From Paenibacillus mellifer (GTDB lineage Bacteria; Bacillota; Bacilli; Paenibacillales; Paenibacillaceae), in assembly GCF_023195895.1 (NCBI RefSeq), contig NZ_JALPRK010000020.1, positions 39,406 to 103,405 on the forward strand: a stretch of 64,000 nucleotides of DNA, given 5' to 3'. Positions within the stretch are counted from its first letter, which is position 1, and every line of letters starts with the position of its first letter. The notes beneath the pieces were generated by a model. It was given only the letters and a program-made list of their open reading frames with translations. It ran no database searches and had not been told where the DNA came from. Below, piece by piece: positions 25,522 through 36,319 of this stretch. The translations under genes were made by a program, and so were the position numbers.

Positions 25522-27742
25522 GGAACCTAATGCAGAACAAATTGCAGAGCAGAAAATTTACAAACAGATGGGCGTTTCCGACAGCGAATACGAACTGATT
25601 TGCGGATTCCTTGGGCGCAAACCCAATTATACGGAAATCGGTGTGTTTAGCGTCATGTGGTCCGAACACTGCGCTTACAAGAACTCCAAGCCGCTGCTTC
25701 GGCGGTTTCCGACCAGCGGCCCACGCGTATTGATGGGCCCGGGCGAAGGCGCCGGAATCGTCGATATCGGCGACAACCAGGCCGTTGTCTTTAAAATCGA
25801 AAGTCATAATCACCCCTCAGCGGTGGAGCCGTACCAGGGTGCGGCGACGGGCGTGGGCGGGATTATTCGCGATATTTTTTCCATGGGATCCAGACCGATT
25901 GCGCTGTTGAACTCCCTTCGTTTCGGCAAGCTGGAAAGCGACCGGGTGAAGTATTTGTTCGAGCACGTCGTGTCCGGGATTGCGGGATATGGGAACTGCA
26001 TTGGGATTCCGACGGTCGGCGGAGAAGTCGTGTTTGATGAGAGTTACGATGGCAATCCGCTGGTGAACGCAATGTGCGTAGGGCTGATTGATCATGACAA
26101 AATCCAGCGCGGTGTCGCTAAAGGCGTGGGGAACCCCGTGTTTTACGTGGGTCCGCCAACCGGCCGCGATGGTATCCATGGCGCTACGTTCGCCTCGGAA
26201 GAGCTGACGGAAGAATCCGAAGCGAAGCGGACCGCGGTGCAAGTGGGCGACCCGTTCATGGAGAAGTTGGTGATGGAAGCCTGCCTCGAATTGATTGACA
26301 CGGGCATCGTATTAGGGATCCAAGACATGGGCGCGGCGGGCTTGACCTGTTCCAGCGCAGAGATGGCCAGCAAAGCCGGGAACGGTCTCGAGCTGTATCT
26401 CGACGAGGTACCGCAGCGCGAAGAAGGCATGACCGCCTACGAAATGATGTTGTCAGAGTCGCAGGAGCGGATGTTGTTCGTCGTTGAGCCGAAGGATGAG
26501 GCGCAGGCGCGGGAGATTTTTGAGCGTTGGGGCGTCATTTGTGCAAAGGTCGGTAAAGTGACGGATGACGGCCGTCTGAAGTTGTTCCATCACGGGGATT
26601 TGGTTGGCGACATGCCGGTTACGGCGCTCGTGGATGAATGCCCGATTTACAACAAGCCGTCGGAAGTGCCGGCTTATTATGAGCAAAACGCATCAGTAGA
26701 TACAACTCGTTACGAAGAGGTTCGCGATTTGGGCGCGGCGCTGGAGCAGGTGCTGGCATCACCCTCCGTTGCGAGCAAAGCGTGGGTATACAACCAATAC
26801 GATTACATGGTACGCACGAGTACGGCCGTTCGTCCGGGTTCGGATGCGGCGGTGGTGAAGGTTCACGGCACACGCAAGGCGTTGGCCATGACGACCGACT
26901 GCAACGGTCGGTTCGTATATCTGGATCCGGAAGTTGGCGGACGGATCGCGGTCAGCGAAGCCGCGCGGAACATCGTCTGCTCCGGTGCGGAGCCGCTGGC
27001 GATTACCGATAACCTAAATTTCGGCAGCCCGGAGAAGCCGGATATTTTCTGGCAAATGGAACGTTCGGTTGACGGGATGGCGGAAGCTTGCCGCGTGCTC
27101 GATACACCGGTCATCGGCGGGAACGTCAGCTTGTATAACGAGAACACTAAAGGCGCAATTTACCCGACGCCAGTCGTGGGGATGGTTGGCTTGGTGCATG
27201 ATACGGATCATATTACGACGCAAGGATTTAAATCGGCGGGGGACATCGTGTTCCTCTTGGGAGAAACGAAAGCGGAGCTGGGCGGCAGCGAGCTGCAAGC
27301 CGTCGTGCATGGTGTCGTGGAAGGTCGTCCTCCGCAGTTAGATTTAGATGTGGAGAAAAAACTGCTTGGTGCGGTGCTTACCGCGATCCAAGGCGGGCTG
27401 GTGCGTTCGGCGCATGACTTGTCCGAAGGCGGCCTGGCCGTTGCTTTGGCCGAATCGTGTATCAGCGGCGGCATTGGCGCCAAGGTGGATGTCGCAAGCG
27501 AGCTGCGTTCCGACTTTGCGTTGTTCAGCGAATCGCAGTCCCGGATCCTGCTGTCGGCTTCGCCGGAGAAGGCGGAGGCGCTGGAGAAGCGGCTCGCGGA
27601 ACGAGGCGTCCCTGCGGCGCGGATCGGGGTCGTGGAAGGTTTGGAACTGAACGTTGCCGTAAACGGAACGGGGGTTCTGAACAAGCCGGTGGAGCAGTTG
27701 AAACGCGTCTGGGAGGATGTCATTCCATGTCTGATGCAATAA
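25499..27742 (+). CDS. purL: Phosphoribosylformylglycinamidine synthase, PurL subunit
   Basis: Small-type PurL of 747 residues, the synthetase that turns FGAR into FGAM with ATP and PurQ-derived ammonia. [15 protein letters not shown] near residue 49 and [21 protein letters not shown] near 100 are the family hallmarks. [18 protein letters not shown] marks the middle domain and [16 protein letters not shown] the C-terminal one. Its last 16 bases overlap purF. Confidence 0.97.
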   Translation: MSQQVSAKEPNAEQIAEQKIYKQMGVSDSEYELICGFLGRKPNYTEIGVFSVMWSEHCAYKNSKPLLRRFPTSGPRVLMGPGEGAGIVDIGDNQAVVFKIESHNHPSAVEPYQGAATGVGGIIRDIFSMGSRPIALLNSLRFGKLESDRVKYLFEHVVSGIAGYGNCIGIPTVGGEVVFDESYDGNPLVNAMCVGLIDHDKIQRGVAKGVGNPVFYVGPPTGRDGIHGATFASEELTEESEAKRTAVQVGDPFMEKLVMEACLELIDTGIVLGIQDMGAAGLTCSSAEMASKAGNGLELYLDEVPQREEGMTAYEMMLSESQERMLFVVEPKDEAQAREIFERWGVICAKVGKVTDDGRLKLFHHGDLVGDMPVTALVDECPIYNKPSEVPAYYEQNASVDTTRYEEVRDLGAALEQVLASPSVASKAWVYNQYDYMVRTSTAVRPGSDAAVVKVHGTRKALAMTTDCNGRFVYLDPEVGGRIAVSEAARNIVCSGAEPLAITDNLNFGSPEKPDIFWQMERSVDGMAEACRVLDTPVIGGNVSLYNENTKGAIYPTPVVGMVGLVHDTDHITTQGFKSAGDIVFLLGETKAELGGSELQAVVHGVVEGRPPQLDLDVEKKLLGAVLTAIQGGLVRSAHDLSEGGLAVALAESCISGGIGAKVDVASELRSDFALFSESQSRILLSASPEKAEALEKRLAERGVPAARIGVVEGLELNVAVNGTGVLNKPVEQLKRVWEDVIPCLMQ

Positions 27743-29208
27743 GACCAGCGCAGAGACTTTGGACCGGAGACTACTACAACGAAGGGTCGGGGCACGCGGA
27801 TCCGTTCGACACGTTACGCGAGGAATGCGGCGTGTTTGGCGTATTCGGCCATGCTGAAGCGGCTTCCCTGTCCTATTACGGATTGCACGCGTTGCAGCAC
27901 CGGGGGGAAGAAAGTGCGGGACTCTGCACGACCGACGGCGCGGACTTTCATTATCACCGCGGCATGGGACTCGTTAAGGAAGTGTTCGACCGCGACAAGT
28001 TGTCCTCGCTGCGCGGCGATCGTTCGATCGGCCATGTCCGCTATTCGACAAGCGGGGACAGCAAGCTGACGAATGCGCAGCCGCTGATTTTTAAATACCG
28101 CGACGGTGATTTGGCGGTGGCGACCAACGGCAACATCGTGAATGCGCCGAAAATTCGCCACGAGTTAGAGCAAAGCGGCTCGATCTTTCAGACAACTAGC
28201 GATACGGAGGTCATCGCGCATCTGATCGCCCGCTCTCCAAAGGATTTCGTCGAGGCGGCGAAGGATGCGCTCGGGCAACTGGTCGGGGGCTTCGCCTTCC
28301 TGCTGTTGACGAACGACAAGCTGATCGCCGCCAGCGATCCCAACGGTTTGCGGCCGCTGGTCATGGGGCGGCTTGGCGACGCGTACCTGTTCTCGTCCGA
28401 GACATGCGCGTTTGAGGTCGTTGGCGCGGAGACGCTCCGCGAAATCCAGCCTGGCGAAATGCTGGTATTGGACCGGGACGGCCTCCGCGAGGAGCGTTAC
28501 GCTGAACCGCAGCGCAAAGCGCTTTGCGCGATGGAGTACATTTACTTCGCGCGTCCGGACAGCGACATGAACGGCTCGAACCTGCATGCCAGCCGCAAGC
28601 GGATGGGGCAGGTGATGGCGCAGGAGTCATTTGTTGACGCGGATGTGGTCACCGGCGTTCCGGACTCCAGCATCTCCGCGGCCATCGGCTATGCAGAGCA
28701 GACCGGCATCCCTTACGAGCTGGGTCTGATCAAAAATAAATACACCGGACGTACGTTCATCCAACCGAGCCAAGAGTTGCGTGAGCAGGGCGTGAAGATG
28801 AAACTGAGCGCGGTGCGCCGCGTCGTGGAGGGCAAACGCGTGGTGATGATCGACGACTCGATCGTTCGAGGCACGACCTCGCGGCGGATCGTCAATCTGC
28901 TGCGCGAAGCCGGTGCGACAGAGGTGCATGTTCGCATTACCTCGCCGCCGTTCAAGAACCCTTGCTTCTACGGCATTGATACGCCGGACCGCGGCGAGCT
29001 GATTGCCTCCTACAAAACGGTGGAAGAGATTTGCCGGGAGATCAACGCGGATTCGCTGGAGTTTTTGAGCCCAGAAGGGCTGATCCAGGCGGTGGGCGGG
29101 GAGAACGCCAAGGATTATAAAGGCGGCCTCTGTATGGCCTGCTTTGACAACGATTATCCGACCCGGACGGATTTCGACGGGGAAGAGAAGTTTGGCTGCA
29201 CTTGCTGA
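27727..29208 (+). CDS. purF: Amidophosphoribosyltransferase
   Basis: PurF of 493 residues, the committed step: PRPP plus glutamine gives phosphoribosylamine. The Ntn-type glutaminase nucleophile would be Cys34 in [12 protein letters not shown] after removal of an N-terminal propeptide. The PRPP loop is [14 protein letters not shown]. Cysteines including the late CMAC pair and the C-terminal CTC fit the [4Fe-4S] type seen in Bacillus. GGGAGG precedes ATG 27727, which overlaps the purL stop. A longer frame back to 27457 lies wholly inside purL and is not used. The 33-residue propeptide is long for the family. Confidence 0.96.
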   Translation: MSDAIRPAQRLWTGDYYNEGSGHADPFDTLREECGVFGVFGHAEAASLSYYGLHALQHRGEESAGLCTTDGADFHYHRGMGLVKEVFDRDKLSSLRGDRSIGHVRYSTSGDSKLTNAQPLIFKYRDGDLAVATNGNIVNAPKIRHELEQSGSIFQTTSDTEVIAHLIARSPKDFVEAAKDALGQLVGGFAFLLLTNDKLIAASDPNGLRPLVMGRLGDAYLFSSETCAFEVVGAETLREIQPGEMLVLDRDGLREERYAEPQRKALCAMEYIYFARPDSDMNGSNLHASRKRMGQVMAQESFVDADVVTGVPDSSISAAIGYAEQTGIPYELGLIKNKYTGRTFIQPSQELREQGVKMKLSAVRRVVEGKRVVMIDDSIVRGTTSRRIVNLLREAGATEVHVRITSPPFKNPCFYGIDTPDRGELIASYKTVEEICREINADSLEFLSPEGLIQAVGGENAKDYKGGLCMACFDNDYPTRTDFDGEEKFGCTC

Positions 29209-29307
29209 CGGTTGCCGGCGATCCAATGCCGGTTCGACTTATTTCACCTCATGAATTGTTTGTTTATGTTTGGAACTACCTCTAATCCAAAGGAGTGGGT
29301 CTCTCTC

Positions 29308-30351
29308 GTGTCTGAAGCATACAAGAAAGCCGGCGTCGATATCGCGGCCGGGAATGAAGCGGTTGAGCGGATGAAAAAACACGTCAAACGGACGTTCCGC
29401 CCGGAAGTGATGACCGATCTAGGCGGATTTGGAGCTTTGTTCGGATTGAACAAGGACAAATACGCGGAGCCGGTGCTCGTGTCGGGAACGGATGGCGTAG
29501 GGACGAAGTTGAAAATCGCCTTTGCCATGGATCAGCATGATACGATCGGCATCGACGCGGTGGCGATGTGCGTGAACGATATCGTCGTGCAAGGCGCAGA
29601 ACCGCTCTTCTTCCTCGATTATCTGGCGTGCGACAAGGTAGTACCGGAGAAAATCGAGGCGATCGTCGCCGGTATCGCCGAAGGCTGCAGTCAATCGGGC
29701 TGCGCGCTGATCGGCGGAGAGACCGCGGAGATGCCGGGGATGTACAGCGAAGGCGAATACGACATTGCCGGCTTTACGGTCGGCGTTGTCGATAAGAGCA
29801 AAATCGTGAATGGCAACCGTATCGCTCCCGGCGACACGGTGATCGGACTCGCGTCCAGCGGCGTGCATAGCAACGGGTTTTCGCTTGTCCGGAAGCTGTT
29901 GCTGGAAGAAGCGGGTTACGCGTTGACCGATAAGCTGCCCGAGTTAGACGGGGAGGTTCTGGGTGACGTCCTGCTCACGCCAACCAAGCTGTATGTGAAG
30001 CCGGTGTTATCCCTGCTGGAGCAGGTGGACGTGAAGGGCATGGCCCACATTACAGGTGGCGGATTTATCGAAAACATCCCTCGCGTATTGCCGGAAGGGG
30101 TAAACGTGGAGATTACGTACGGGTCCTGGCCGATTTTGCCGATATTCGACTTGCTGCAGAAGCGAGGGAACGTCAGTCCTCGAGATATGTTCACAACGTT
30201 CAACATGGGAATTGGGTTAGTGATTGTCGTGGCTGAGGATCAGGTGGAGCAGGCGGTCTCAGCGCTGCAGCAAGCAGGCGAAACGCCATATGTCATCGGT
30301 AAAGTGACCGAAGGACAACGGGTAGTGACCTTTGCGGGGGCGGACGTCTAA
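29308..30351 (+). CDS. purM: AIR synthase (phosphoribosylformylglycinamidine cyclo-ligase)
   Basis: PurM of about 347 residues, closing the imidazole ring of FGAM to AIR with [17 protein letters not shown] near residue 53 and [13 protein letters not shown] near 135 are signatures, and [13 protein letters not shown] is the ATP site region. The frame is open from 29212, but the family start ([11 protein letters not shown]) points to the GTG at 29308, with AAGGAG 12 bases upstream. Its stop shares one base with the purN ATG. Confidence 0.94.
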   Translation: MSEAYKKAGVDIAAGNEAVERMKKHVKRTFRPEVMTDLGGFGALFGLNKDKYAEPVLVSGTDGVGTKLKIAFAMDQHDTIGIDAVAMCVNDIVVQGAEPLFFLDYLACDKVVPEKIEAIVAGIAEGCSQSGCALIGGETAEMPGMYSEGEYDIAGFTVGVVDKSKIVNGNRIAPGDTVIGLASSGVHSNGFSLVRKLLLEEAGYALTDKLPELDGEVLGDVLLTPTKLYVKPVLSLLEQVDVKGMAHITGGGFIENIPRVLPEGVNVEITYGSWPILPIFDLLQKRGNVSPRDMFTTFNMGIGLVIVVAEDQVEQAVSALQQAGETPYVIGKVTEGQRVVTFAGADV

Positions 30352-30971
30352 TGGGCGCCGCCAAGTATCGGATCGCGGTATTTGCCTCGGGGCAGGGCAG
30401 CAATTTTCAGAATTTGCTGGACGCTTCGCGATCGGGGGAGCTGGATGCAGAGATCGTACTGCTCGTTTGCGACAAGCCGCAGGCCTTCGTCGTCGAACGG
30501 GCTCGTCAGGCTGGTGTCGAATGTTATCTGTTTGATCCGAAGTCGTACGTACGCCGCGAGGATTATGAAGCGGACATTGCCGCCGAGCTGGAGAAGCGCG
30601 GCATCGATTTGGTGGTGCTGGCCGGTTACATGCGGCTGCTTACCTCCGTGTTGGTGGAGCCTTATGCAGGCAGGATGATTAATATTCATCCGTCATTGCT
30701 GCCGGCTTTTCCAGGCAAAGATGCGATTGGTCAGGCTTGGGAATACGGCGTGAAAGTAACGGGGGTTACGGTGCATTTGGTCGATGGCGGAATGGATACC
30801 GGGGCGGTGATTGCGCAAGCGGCGGTGGAGATCGCGCCAAACGATTCATTGGAGTCACTAGAAACCAAGATTCATGCCGCGGAGCAACGCTTGTATCCGC
30901 AGGTCGTGTCGTGGTTCGCTAAAAACCGGGTGCGTGTGGAAGGCCGAAAAGTCACCATTCTGTCGGAATAG
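30351..30971 (+). CDS. purN: Phosphoribosylglycinamide formyltransferase
   Basis: GART of 206 residues, transferring a formyl group from 10-formyl-THF to GAR. GQGSNFQNLLDA near residue 14 binds phosphate. The catalytic motif INIHPSLLPAFPGKDA near 108 holds Asn and His, and the Asp follows in LVDGGMDTGAVIAQ. It begins in a TAATG overlap with purM. Confidence 0.96.
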   Translation: MGAAKYRIAVFASGQGSNFQNLLDASRSGELDAEIVLLVCDKPQAFVVERARQAGVECYLFDPKSYVRREDYEADIAAELEKRGIDLVVLAGYMRLLTSVLVEPYAGRMINIHPSLLPAFPGKDAIGQAWEYGVKVTGVTVHLVDGGMDTGAVIAQAAVEIAPNDSLESLETKIHAAEQRLYPQVVSWFAKNRVRVEGRKVTILSE

Positions 30972-31043
30972 AAACCGCTGAAAAGGGCTTGATTGCAGGA
31001 TTTTCGGGAAAATGGGTAATGGGAGCATGACGTGCAGGGGTTT

Positions 31044-31065
31044 CGATATTTCCCGAGAAATATCG
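31044..31065 (+). other. Perfect hairpin in the purN-purH gap
   Basis: CGATATTTC and GAAATATCG are perfect 9-base arms around the loop CCGA. No T run follows, so it is not a standard terminator. It sits about 36 bases before the purH start and could be an mRNA processing or stability element. Confidence 0.55.
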
Positions 31066-31101
31066 GGGGCATGATTCGCCAAAATAAAGGAGGAGCCGAT
31101 T

Positions 31102-32649
31102 GTGAGTATAAAAAGAGCGCTCGTGAGCGTGTCGGATAAAACGGGCATCGTGGATTTTTGCCGCGAGCTGTCGCAGTTGGGTGTGGAGATTATTTCGACA
31201 GGGGGTACGAAAAACCTGCTGGCGAAAGAGGGAGTGCCAGTCATCGGAATCTCCGACGTAACGGGATTCCCAGAAATCCTCGACGGACGCGTCAAAACGT
31301 TGCATCCTGCGGTTCATAGCGGACTGCTGGCGGTGCGCGACAGCGAGGAGCACCAAGCGCAGATGAAGGAGCTGGGATTGGATTATATCGACCTGGTGGT
31401 TGTGAACCTGTATCCGTTCCAGGAAACCATCGCCAAGCCGGACGTCACCTATGAGGACGCGATCGAAAATATCGACATCGGCGGACCTACGATGCTTCGT
31501 TCGGCCGCGAAAAACCATGCTTTCGTCAGCGTCGTTGTCGATGCAGCGGATTATGGGACGGTACTGGATGAGGTGCGTGCGGGCGGCGATACAACGCTTG
31601 AGACGCGCAAACGGCTTGCGGCCAAAGTTTTCCGACACACGGCTGCTTATGATGCCCTGATTTCCGACTATTTGTCAAAGGTGAACGGCGATCCGTTGCC
31701 GGAGCGTTATACCATTACTTACGAAAAGATTCAAGACCTGCGCTACGGCGAAAACCCGCATCAAAAAGCGGCGTTTTACCGTAAACCTCTGGCAGCAGCT
31801 GACACCCTGACAGGCGCAGAACAACTACACGGGAAAGAGCTCTCCTACAATAACATCAACGATGCTAACGCGGCACTGCAAATCGTCAAGGAATTCGAGG
31901 AGCCGGCGGTCGTCGCAGTCAAGCATATGAATCCTTGCGGCGTTGGAGTTGGCGCGAGTGTGCTCGAAGCCTACCAAAAAGCGTACGAAGCCGATCCGGT
32001 TTCGATCTTCGGCGGTATTGTTGCGGCCAATCGCATCATTGATGCGGATACGGCGATGCTGTTGAAGGAAATCTTCTTGGAGATTATTTTGGCGCCGGGT
32101 TTTACGGAAGAAGCGCTGGAAATCCTCACGAAGAAGAAGAATATCCGCCTGTTGAAGCTGGGCGGCCTGGAATTAGGCGCAAGCCGCAGCAGCCAGTTTG
32201 TCGTCACTTCGATTGATGGCGGCATGGTTGTACAGGAAAACGATGTACATTCGCTGAAGGAAGCCGACTTGACGGTCGTGACTGACCGTAAGCCAACCGA
32301 AGAGGAGTCGAAGCAGCTGCTGTTCGGTTGGAAAGTAGTTAAGCACGTGAAGTCTAACGCGATCGTATTGGCGAAGGACGATATGACTGTTGGAGTCGGC
32401 GCGGGGCAGATGAACCGCGTGGGTGCGGCCAAAATCGCCATCGAGCAAGCGGGCGACAAGGTGAAAGGCAGTGTTCTAGCCTCGGATGCCTTCTTCCCGA
32501 TGGGAGATACAGTTGAAGCGGCCGCTAAAGCCGGGGTTACCGCGATCATCCAGCCGGGCGGCTCCGTGAAGGATGAGGAGTCGATTAAAGTCGCAAACGA
32601 ATACGGGATTGCGATGGTCTTCACCGGCGTGCGCCATTTCAAACACTAA
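31102..32649 (+). CDS. purH: Bifunctional AICAR transformylase/IMP cyclohydrolase
   Basis: PurH of 515 residues, catalysing the last two steps to IMP. The N-terminal IMPCH domain (MGS-like fold) starts [13 protein letters not shown] and has TLHPAVHSG near 70. The C-terminal AICAR transformylase carries [13 protein letters not shown] near 215, KHMNPCG near 274 and [14 protein letters not shown] near 455. The start is GTG with AAAGGAGGAG upstream. It is followed by a 327-base gap holding a family B repeat before purD. Confidence 0.97.
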   Translation: MSIKRALVSVSDKTGIVDFCRELSQLGVEIISTGGTKNLLAKEGVPVIGISDVTGFPEILDGRVKTLHPAVHSGLLAVRDSEEHQAQMKELGLDYIDLVVVNLYPFQETIAKPDVTYEDAIENIDIGGPTMLRSAAKNHAFVSVVVDAADYGTVLDEVRAGGDTTLETRKRLAAKVFRHTAAYDALISDYLSKVNGDPLPERYTITYEKIQDLRYGENPHQKAAFYRKPLAAADTLTGAEQLHGKELSYNNINDANAALQIVKEFEEPAVVAVKHMNPCGVGVGASVLEAYQKAYEADPVSIFGGIVAANRIIDADTAMLLKEIFLEIILAPGFTEEALEILTKKKNIRLLKLGGLELGASRSSQFVVTSIDGGMVVQENDVHSLKEADLTVVTDRKPTEEESKQLLFGWKVVKHVKSNAIVLAKDDMTVGVGAGQMNRVGAAKIAIEQAGDKVKGSVLASDAFFPMGDTVEAAAKAGVTAIIQPGGSVKDEESIKVANEYGIAMVFTGVRHFKH

Positions 32650-32722
32650 GCCGGAGTCAGACGGCAGACCGCTGCGGCGGCCTGCTGTTTTTCGCAAGTG
32701 GAGGAACATGCTGCTGCTAACC

Positions 32723-32913
32723 AATTAACGGTGATACCTACCGTTAATTCAGGGGTAACACTAGGTTTTGCCGATTTAGCTGTAAAACCTACCGTTAATT
32801 CGAGTGAAAAGGCCGCCAACCAGGTAATGAGCATAATTTAGCGGTACTTTTTCCAGTTAATTTAGATCCAATGCGGATTGGCGACAAAATTAACGGTAGA
32901 AATTCCAGTTCGT
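32723..32913. repeat. Modular intergenic repeat, family B, copy 1 (between purH and purD)
   Basis: Four modules of about 27-30 bases, each of the form AATTA..GGTA...CC.GTTAATT, begin near 32723, 32773, 32835 and 32887. The first is almost palindromic. The last (AATTAACGGTAGAAATTCCA) is close to modules in the copy at 51268-51465. The rest of the purH-purD gap shows only the purD ribosome-binding site. Confidence 0.7.
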
Positions 32914-32976
32914 TCGTACGGATAGGGTTGAATGAGTAACTATACAAGTGGGGCCCTTGAAACGAAGGAGGAGACA

Positions 32977-34248
32977 ATGGATATCTTGGTGATAGGCGCC
33001 GGAGGGCGCGAGCACGCGATTTGCTGGAGTTTGGCGAAGAGCCCGAAGGCCGGGACGGTTTATTGCGCCCCAGGGAACGCGGGGATCGGGGAAGTGTCTG
33101 AGCTGGTACCAATTCAGGTGAATGAATTCGACAAATTGGCTGCTTTTGCCGTGGAGAAGCAGGTTGGGTTGGTTGTGGTCGGTCCGGACGATCCGCTTGC
33201 GGACGGCATTGTGGACGTATTTGAGGCCAAGCAAATTCCGGTCTTTGGTCCGCGCAAAAACGCCGCGCATATCGAAGGCAGCAAGACCTTTATGAAGGAT
33301 CTGCTGAAAAAATACAATATCCCTACTGCTGCGTACGAGAAGTTCGATAACTACGAGCAGGCGCTTACTTATCTGCAAAGCCAGCCGGTGCCGATTGTCA
33401 TTAAGGCAGACGGACTTGCGGCAGGTAAAGGCGTCACGGTTGCTTTCACCCGCGACGAAGCGGAATCGGCGCTGAAGAGCATCATGGTCGACAAAGTATT
33501 CGGCGAATCCGGCAGTCAGGTCGTGATCGAGGAGTTCCTCGAAGGGCAGGAGATGTCGATTCTGTCGTTTGTCGATGGGGAAATGGTCCGTCCGATGGCC
33601 GCAGCGCAAGATCATAAACAGGTTTATGATGGCGATAAAGGCCCGAACACCGGCGGCATGGGCACCTATTCCCCGTTGCCGCATATCGCGGACTCGATCA
33701 TCGAAGAAGCGATCGAAAGGATCATCAAGCCGACCGCCAAGGCAATGGTCGCCGAAGGACGTCCGTTCCGCGGTGTGCTTTTCGCCGGGCTGATGATCGC
33801 ACCGGACGGTAAACCGAAGACGATCGAGTTTAATGCTCGCTTTGGCGATCCGGAAACCCAAGTCGTTCTGCCCCGGTTAAAGAGCGATTTGCTCGACATT
33901 TTTCTGGCAGCCGTAAACGGGACGTTGGATCAAGCGGAGATCGAGTGGAGTGACGAGGCGGCGGTCTGCGTCGTATTGGCTTCCGGCGGTTATCCGGCTT
34001 CGTATCCGAAAGGCTTGCCGATCCACGGTTTGGAAGAGGCTCGCGCTGCGGGTGCGTTGGTGTTCCATGCGGGCACGGCCAGGGGTTCCAACGGGGAACT
34101 GGTCACGAACGGCGGGCGCGTACTTGGCGTTGTGGGTCTCGGCAAGACGATTGCGGATGCCAGGGACAAAGCATATGAGTCGGCGGGCCATATCGCATTC
34201 GAAGGCAAGCATCAGCGTACGGATATCGCGGCGAAGGCGCTCGTATAG
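32977..34248 (+). CDS. purD: Phosphoribosylamine-glycine ligase (GAR synthetase)
   Basis: ATP-grasp ligase of about 423 residues, joining phosphoribosylamine and glycine. MDILVIGAGGREHAI is the standard N-terminus, ADGLAAGKGV near 138 is the ATP-grasp lysine loop, and RFGDPETQVVLPRL near 288 is a family signature. GGAGGAG precedes the ATG at 32977; the frame opens at 32932 with a TTG but the extension lacks homology. It is the last pur gene; a clear terminator is not seen directly after it. Confidence 0.96.
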   Translation: MDILVIGAGGREHAICWSLAKSPKAGTVYCAPGNAGIGEVSELVPIQVNEFDKLAAFAVEKQVGLVVVGPDDPLADGIVDVFEAKQIPVFGPRKNAAHIEGSKTFMKDLLKKYNIPTAAYEKFDNYEQALTYLQSQPVPIVIKADGLAAGKGVTVAFTRDEAESALKSIMVDKVFGESGSQVVIEEFLEGQEMSILSFVDGEMVRPMAAAQDHKQVYDGDKGPNTGGMGTYSPLPHIADSIIEEAIERIIKPTAKAMVAEGRPFRGVLFAGLMIAPDGKPKTIEFNARFGDPETQVVLPRLKSDLLDIFLAAVNGTLDQAEIEWSDEAAVCVVLASGGYPASYPKGLPIHGLEEARAAGALVFHAGTARGSNGELVTNGGRVLGVVGLGKTIADARDKAYESAGHIAFEGKHQRTDIAAKALV

Positions 34249-34362
34249 GTGTTGGATAAGTTGCCATACAAGGATAAACTGCTTCCGATTCGCGCATGTT
34301 AAGGGATATTGGGGATCAATGAACGTATTCCCCGCAATTCTCTATCGGGAGGCGGCATCATC

Positions 34363-34581
34363 ATGAGCGACAAAATGAAGGAAATGCTACCGGTCTCACG
34401 CGAAAAAGTGGAAGTCGACGGTGTGTACCGGGACGAGCTGGGACGCGAGGAGTATTTGCAAAAGGGCGAGGAATTCCCTTCCGACCCAGTGTACGGCACG
34501 ATGGAATGGGAGCTGAGCGAGCTGTCTCAAGAGAAAAACTCCAAAGGCCATACCGACGATCGTTTAATACCAAAGAAATAA
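34363..34581 (+). CDS. Small acidic/charged protein of unknown function
   Basis: A 72-residue soluble protein. Its middle section (VDGVYRDELGREEYLQKGEE) loosely resembles the short beta-rich YjzC-type proteins of Bacilli, but I do not regard the match as secure. GGGAGGCGG lies about ten bases before ATG 34363, preferred over an in-frame ATG at 34309. It lies 114 bases beyond purD and could ride on the operon transcript. An imperfect GC-rich hairpin follows at about 34588-34630 without a good T run. Confidence 0.6.
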   Translation: MSDKMKEMLPVSREKVEVDGVYRDELGREEYLQKGEEFPSDPVYGTMEWELSELSQEKNSKGHTDDRLIPKK

Positions 34582-34727
34582 ACCTTGACCGAGCGCCCTT
34601 CCACGCGGGAGTCCACCCCCGATGGAGGGGCGTTTGGCTATTGCCATACAAAATAACTTGAACCGGAGGCGGTTTCAGGTGTAACTTTAGTAGAATGAGA
34701 GAACCAAGTTAAAGCGAGGAGAAATAG

Positions 34728-35990
34728 ATGAATCAGGCGGAACGACAAACGGTTGGCATGGAAGATATCGTCAAAGCACATCACGTATTGAAGGAAGTGG
34801 TGATCCGAACGCCGCTCCAGCTCGATGCAACCTTATCGGCCAAATACGAATGTAACGTTTATCTAAAAAGAGAGGATCTTCAGGTTGTCCGGTCTTTCAA
34901 GATCCGCGGGGCGTATAACATGATTCGCAGTCTGCAGCCCGAGGATCTGGAGAAAGGCATTGTATGCGCGAGCGCCGGTAACCATGCACAAGGGGTGGCA
35001 TTTTCCTGCAACGCGCTAGGGATTCAAGGCAAAATCTATATGCCAAGCACGACGCCAAACCAGAAGGTCAAGCAGGTCAAACGATTTGGCGGCGAACATG
35101 TGGACGTCGTTCTGATCGGCGACACCTACGATGACGCCTATGCGGAGGCGATGAAAGCTTGCCGGGAAGGCGGTATGACGTTCATTCATCCGTTCGACGA
35201 CCCGAAAATCGTTGCCGGGAACGGGACGATCGGCATGGAGATCATGGAAAGTCTCACGGCACCGGCCGATTACGTCTTCGTGACCATTGGCGGCGGCGGA
35301 TTGGTATCTGGCGTCGGAACGTATTTCAAGACGGTTAGTCCGGAGACGAAGGTCATCGGCGTTGAACCGTCCGGTGCGGCGTCCATGACGGAAGCCTTGA
35401 AGCAGAAGCGAGTGGTGACGCTGGAGTCGATCGACAAATTTGTCGACGGGGCGGCGGTTAAGCGGGTCGGCGACTTGAATTACGAAATTTGCGCCGAAAT
35501 TCTGGACGACATCATTCAGGTGCCGGAAGGCAAAGCTTGTACTACGATCCTGGAGCTGTACAACGACAGCGCCATCGTCGTGGAGCCGGCCGGGGCGTTA
35601 CCCGTATCGGCGCTGGACATGTACCGCGATCAAATCCGCGGGAAGACGGTCGTATGCGTGATTAGCGGCGGCAACAACGACATCGACCGGATGCAGGAGA
35701 TGAAGGAGCGGTCGCTGATTTACGAAGGGTTGAAGCACTACTTCTTGATCAACTTCCCGCAACGTGCCGGAGCGTTGCGCGAGTTCCTTGAAGAGGTGCT
35801 CGGTCCCAACGACGACATTGCGCGGTTCGAGTATACGAAGAAGCATAATAAGGAGAACGGTCCCGCTTTGGTGGGCATCGAGTTGAGCGACAAAGCGGAT
35901 TACGAAGGGCTGGTTGGCCGCATGACCGCCAAAGGAATTGCCTATACCGAGCTCAACCGGGATTTGAATTTGTTTAATTTGCTGATTTGA
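34728..35990 (+). CDS. ilvA: Threonine ammonia-lyase (biosynthetic threonine deaminase)
   Basis: PLP enzyme of 420 residues converting threonine to 2-oxobutyrate, the first step to isoleucine. Lys58 in SFKIRGAYN is the Schiff-base residue, SAGNHAQGVA near 84 binds the substrate, and GGGGLVSGVG near 190 binds the PLP phosphate. The C-terminal ~90 residues, starting YFLINFPQRAGALREFL, form one ACT-like regulatory domain, as in the short B. subtilis IlvA. GAGGAGA precedes the ATG. I see no T-box leader in the 146-base gap upstream. Confidence 0.95.
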   Translation: MNQAERQTVGMEDIVKAHHVLKEVVIRTPLQLDATLSAKYECNVYLKREDLQVVRSFKIRGAYNMIRSLQPEDLEKGIVCASAGNHAQGVAFSCNALGIQGKIYMPSTTPNQKVKQVKRFGGEHVDVVLIGDTYDDAYAEAMKACREGGMTFIHPFDDPKIVAGNGTIGMEIMESLTAPADYVFVTIGGGGLVSGVGTYFKTVSPETKVIGVEPSGAASMTEALKQKRVVTLESIDKFVDGAAVKRVGDLNYEICAEILDDIIQVPEGKACTTILELYNDSAIVVEPAGALPVSALDMYRDQIRGKTVVCVISGGNNDIDRMQEMKERSLIYEGLKHYFLINFPQRAGALREFLEEVLGPNDDIARFEYTKKHNKENGPALVGIELSDKADYEGLVGRMTAKGIAYTELNRDLNLFNLLI

Positions 35991-36017
35991 GGATTAGCGA
36001 AAATAGTGTGGCTCGGC

Positions 36018-36052
36018 AGCCCTCTTCGACTTCGGTCGGGGAGGGCTTTTTT
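36018..36052 (+). terminator. Rho-independent terminator after ilvA
   Basis: AGCCCTC pairs with GAGGGCT, with an inner CGAC-TTCG-GTCG stem-loop. Six T residues follow. Confidence 0.92.
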
Positions 36053-36070
36053 GGTGTGCAGCTCCGTGTA

Positions 36071-36254
36071 TAACGGAACATAGAGACCTTATTTGCGAGG
36101 AATAAGCCCCCGCCGATATTTAACGGAACTCAGAGACGTTATTTAGCTCCAAAAGAGGCGGTTATGCCCATTTTAATCCCAATAAGGTCACCTCGTTCCG
36201 TTAGCTTGGGAAATCACGCGGGAAATCGAAAATAACGTCACTACGTTCCGTTAG
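36071..36254. repeat. Modular intergenic repeat, family A, copy 2
   Basis: Two forward modules (TAACGGAAC...GAGAC(C/G)TTATTT at 36071 and 36120) and two inverted ones (ending ...TTCCGTTAG at 36204 and 36254), joined by a GGGAAATCACGCGGGAAAT linker. Unit sequence, order and total length (184 against 185 bases) match the copy at 24248. It fills most of the gap between the ilvA terminator and the ABC operon promoter. Confidence 0.75.
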
Positions 36255-36319
36255 CGTTGACGGAGGTTGTCGAGTCGCAGTTGGGGCGGGCGGATCAGAA
36301 TATTTTTTTCAAACAGGGC

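Noticed and set aside
27457..27726. Upstream extension of the purF frame
   Set aside because: It lies inside purL, is Arg/Gly-rich shadow sequence, and PurF has a good start at 27727.
34582..34727. T-box or leader attenuator for ilvA
   Set aside because: The gap is too short and has no T-box core sequence.
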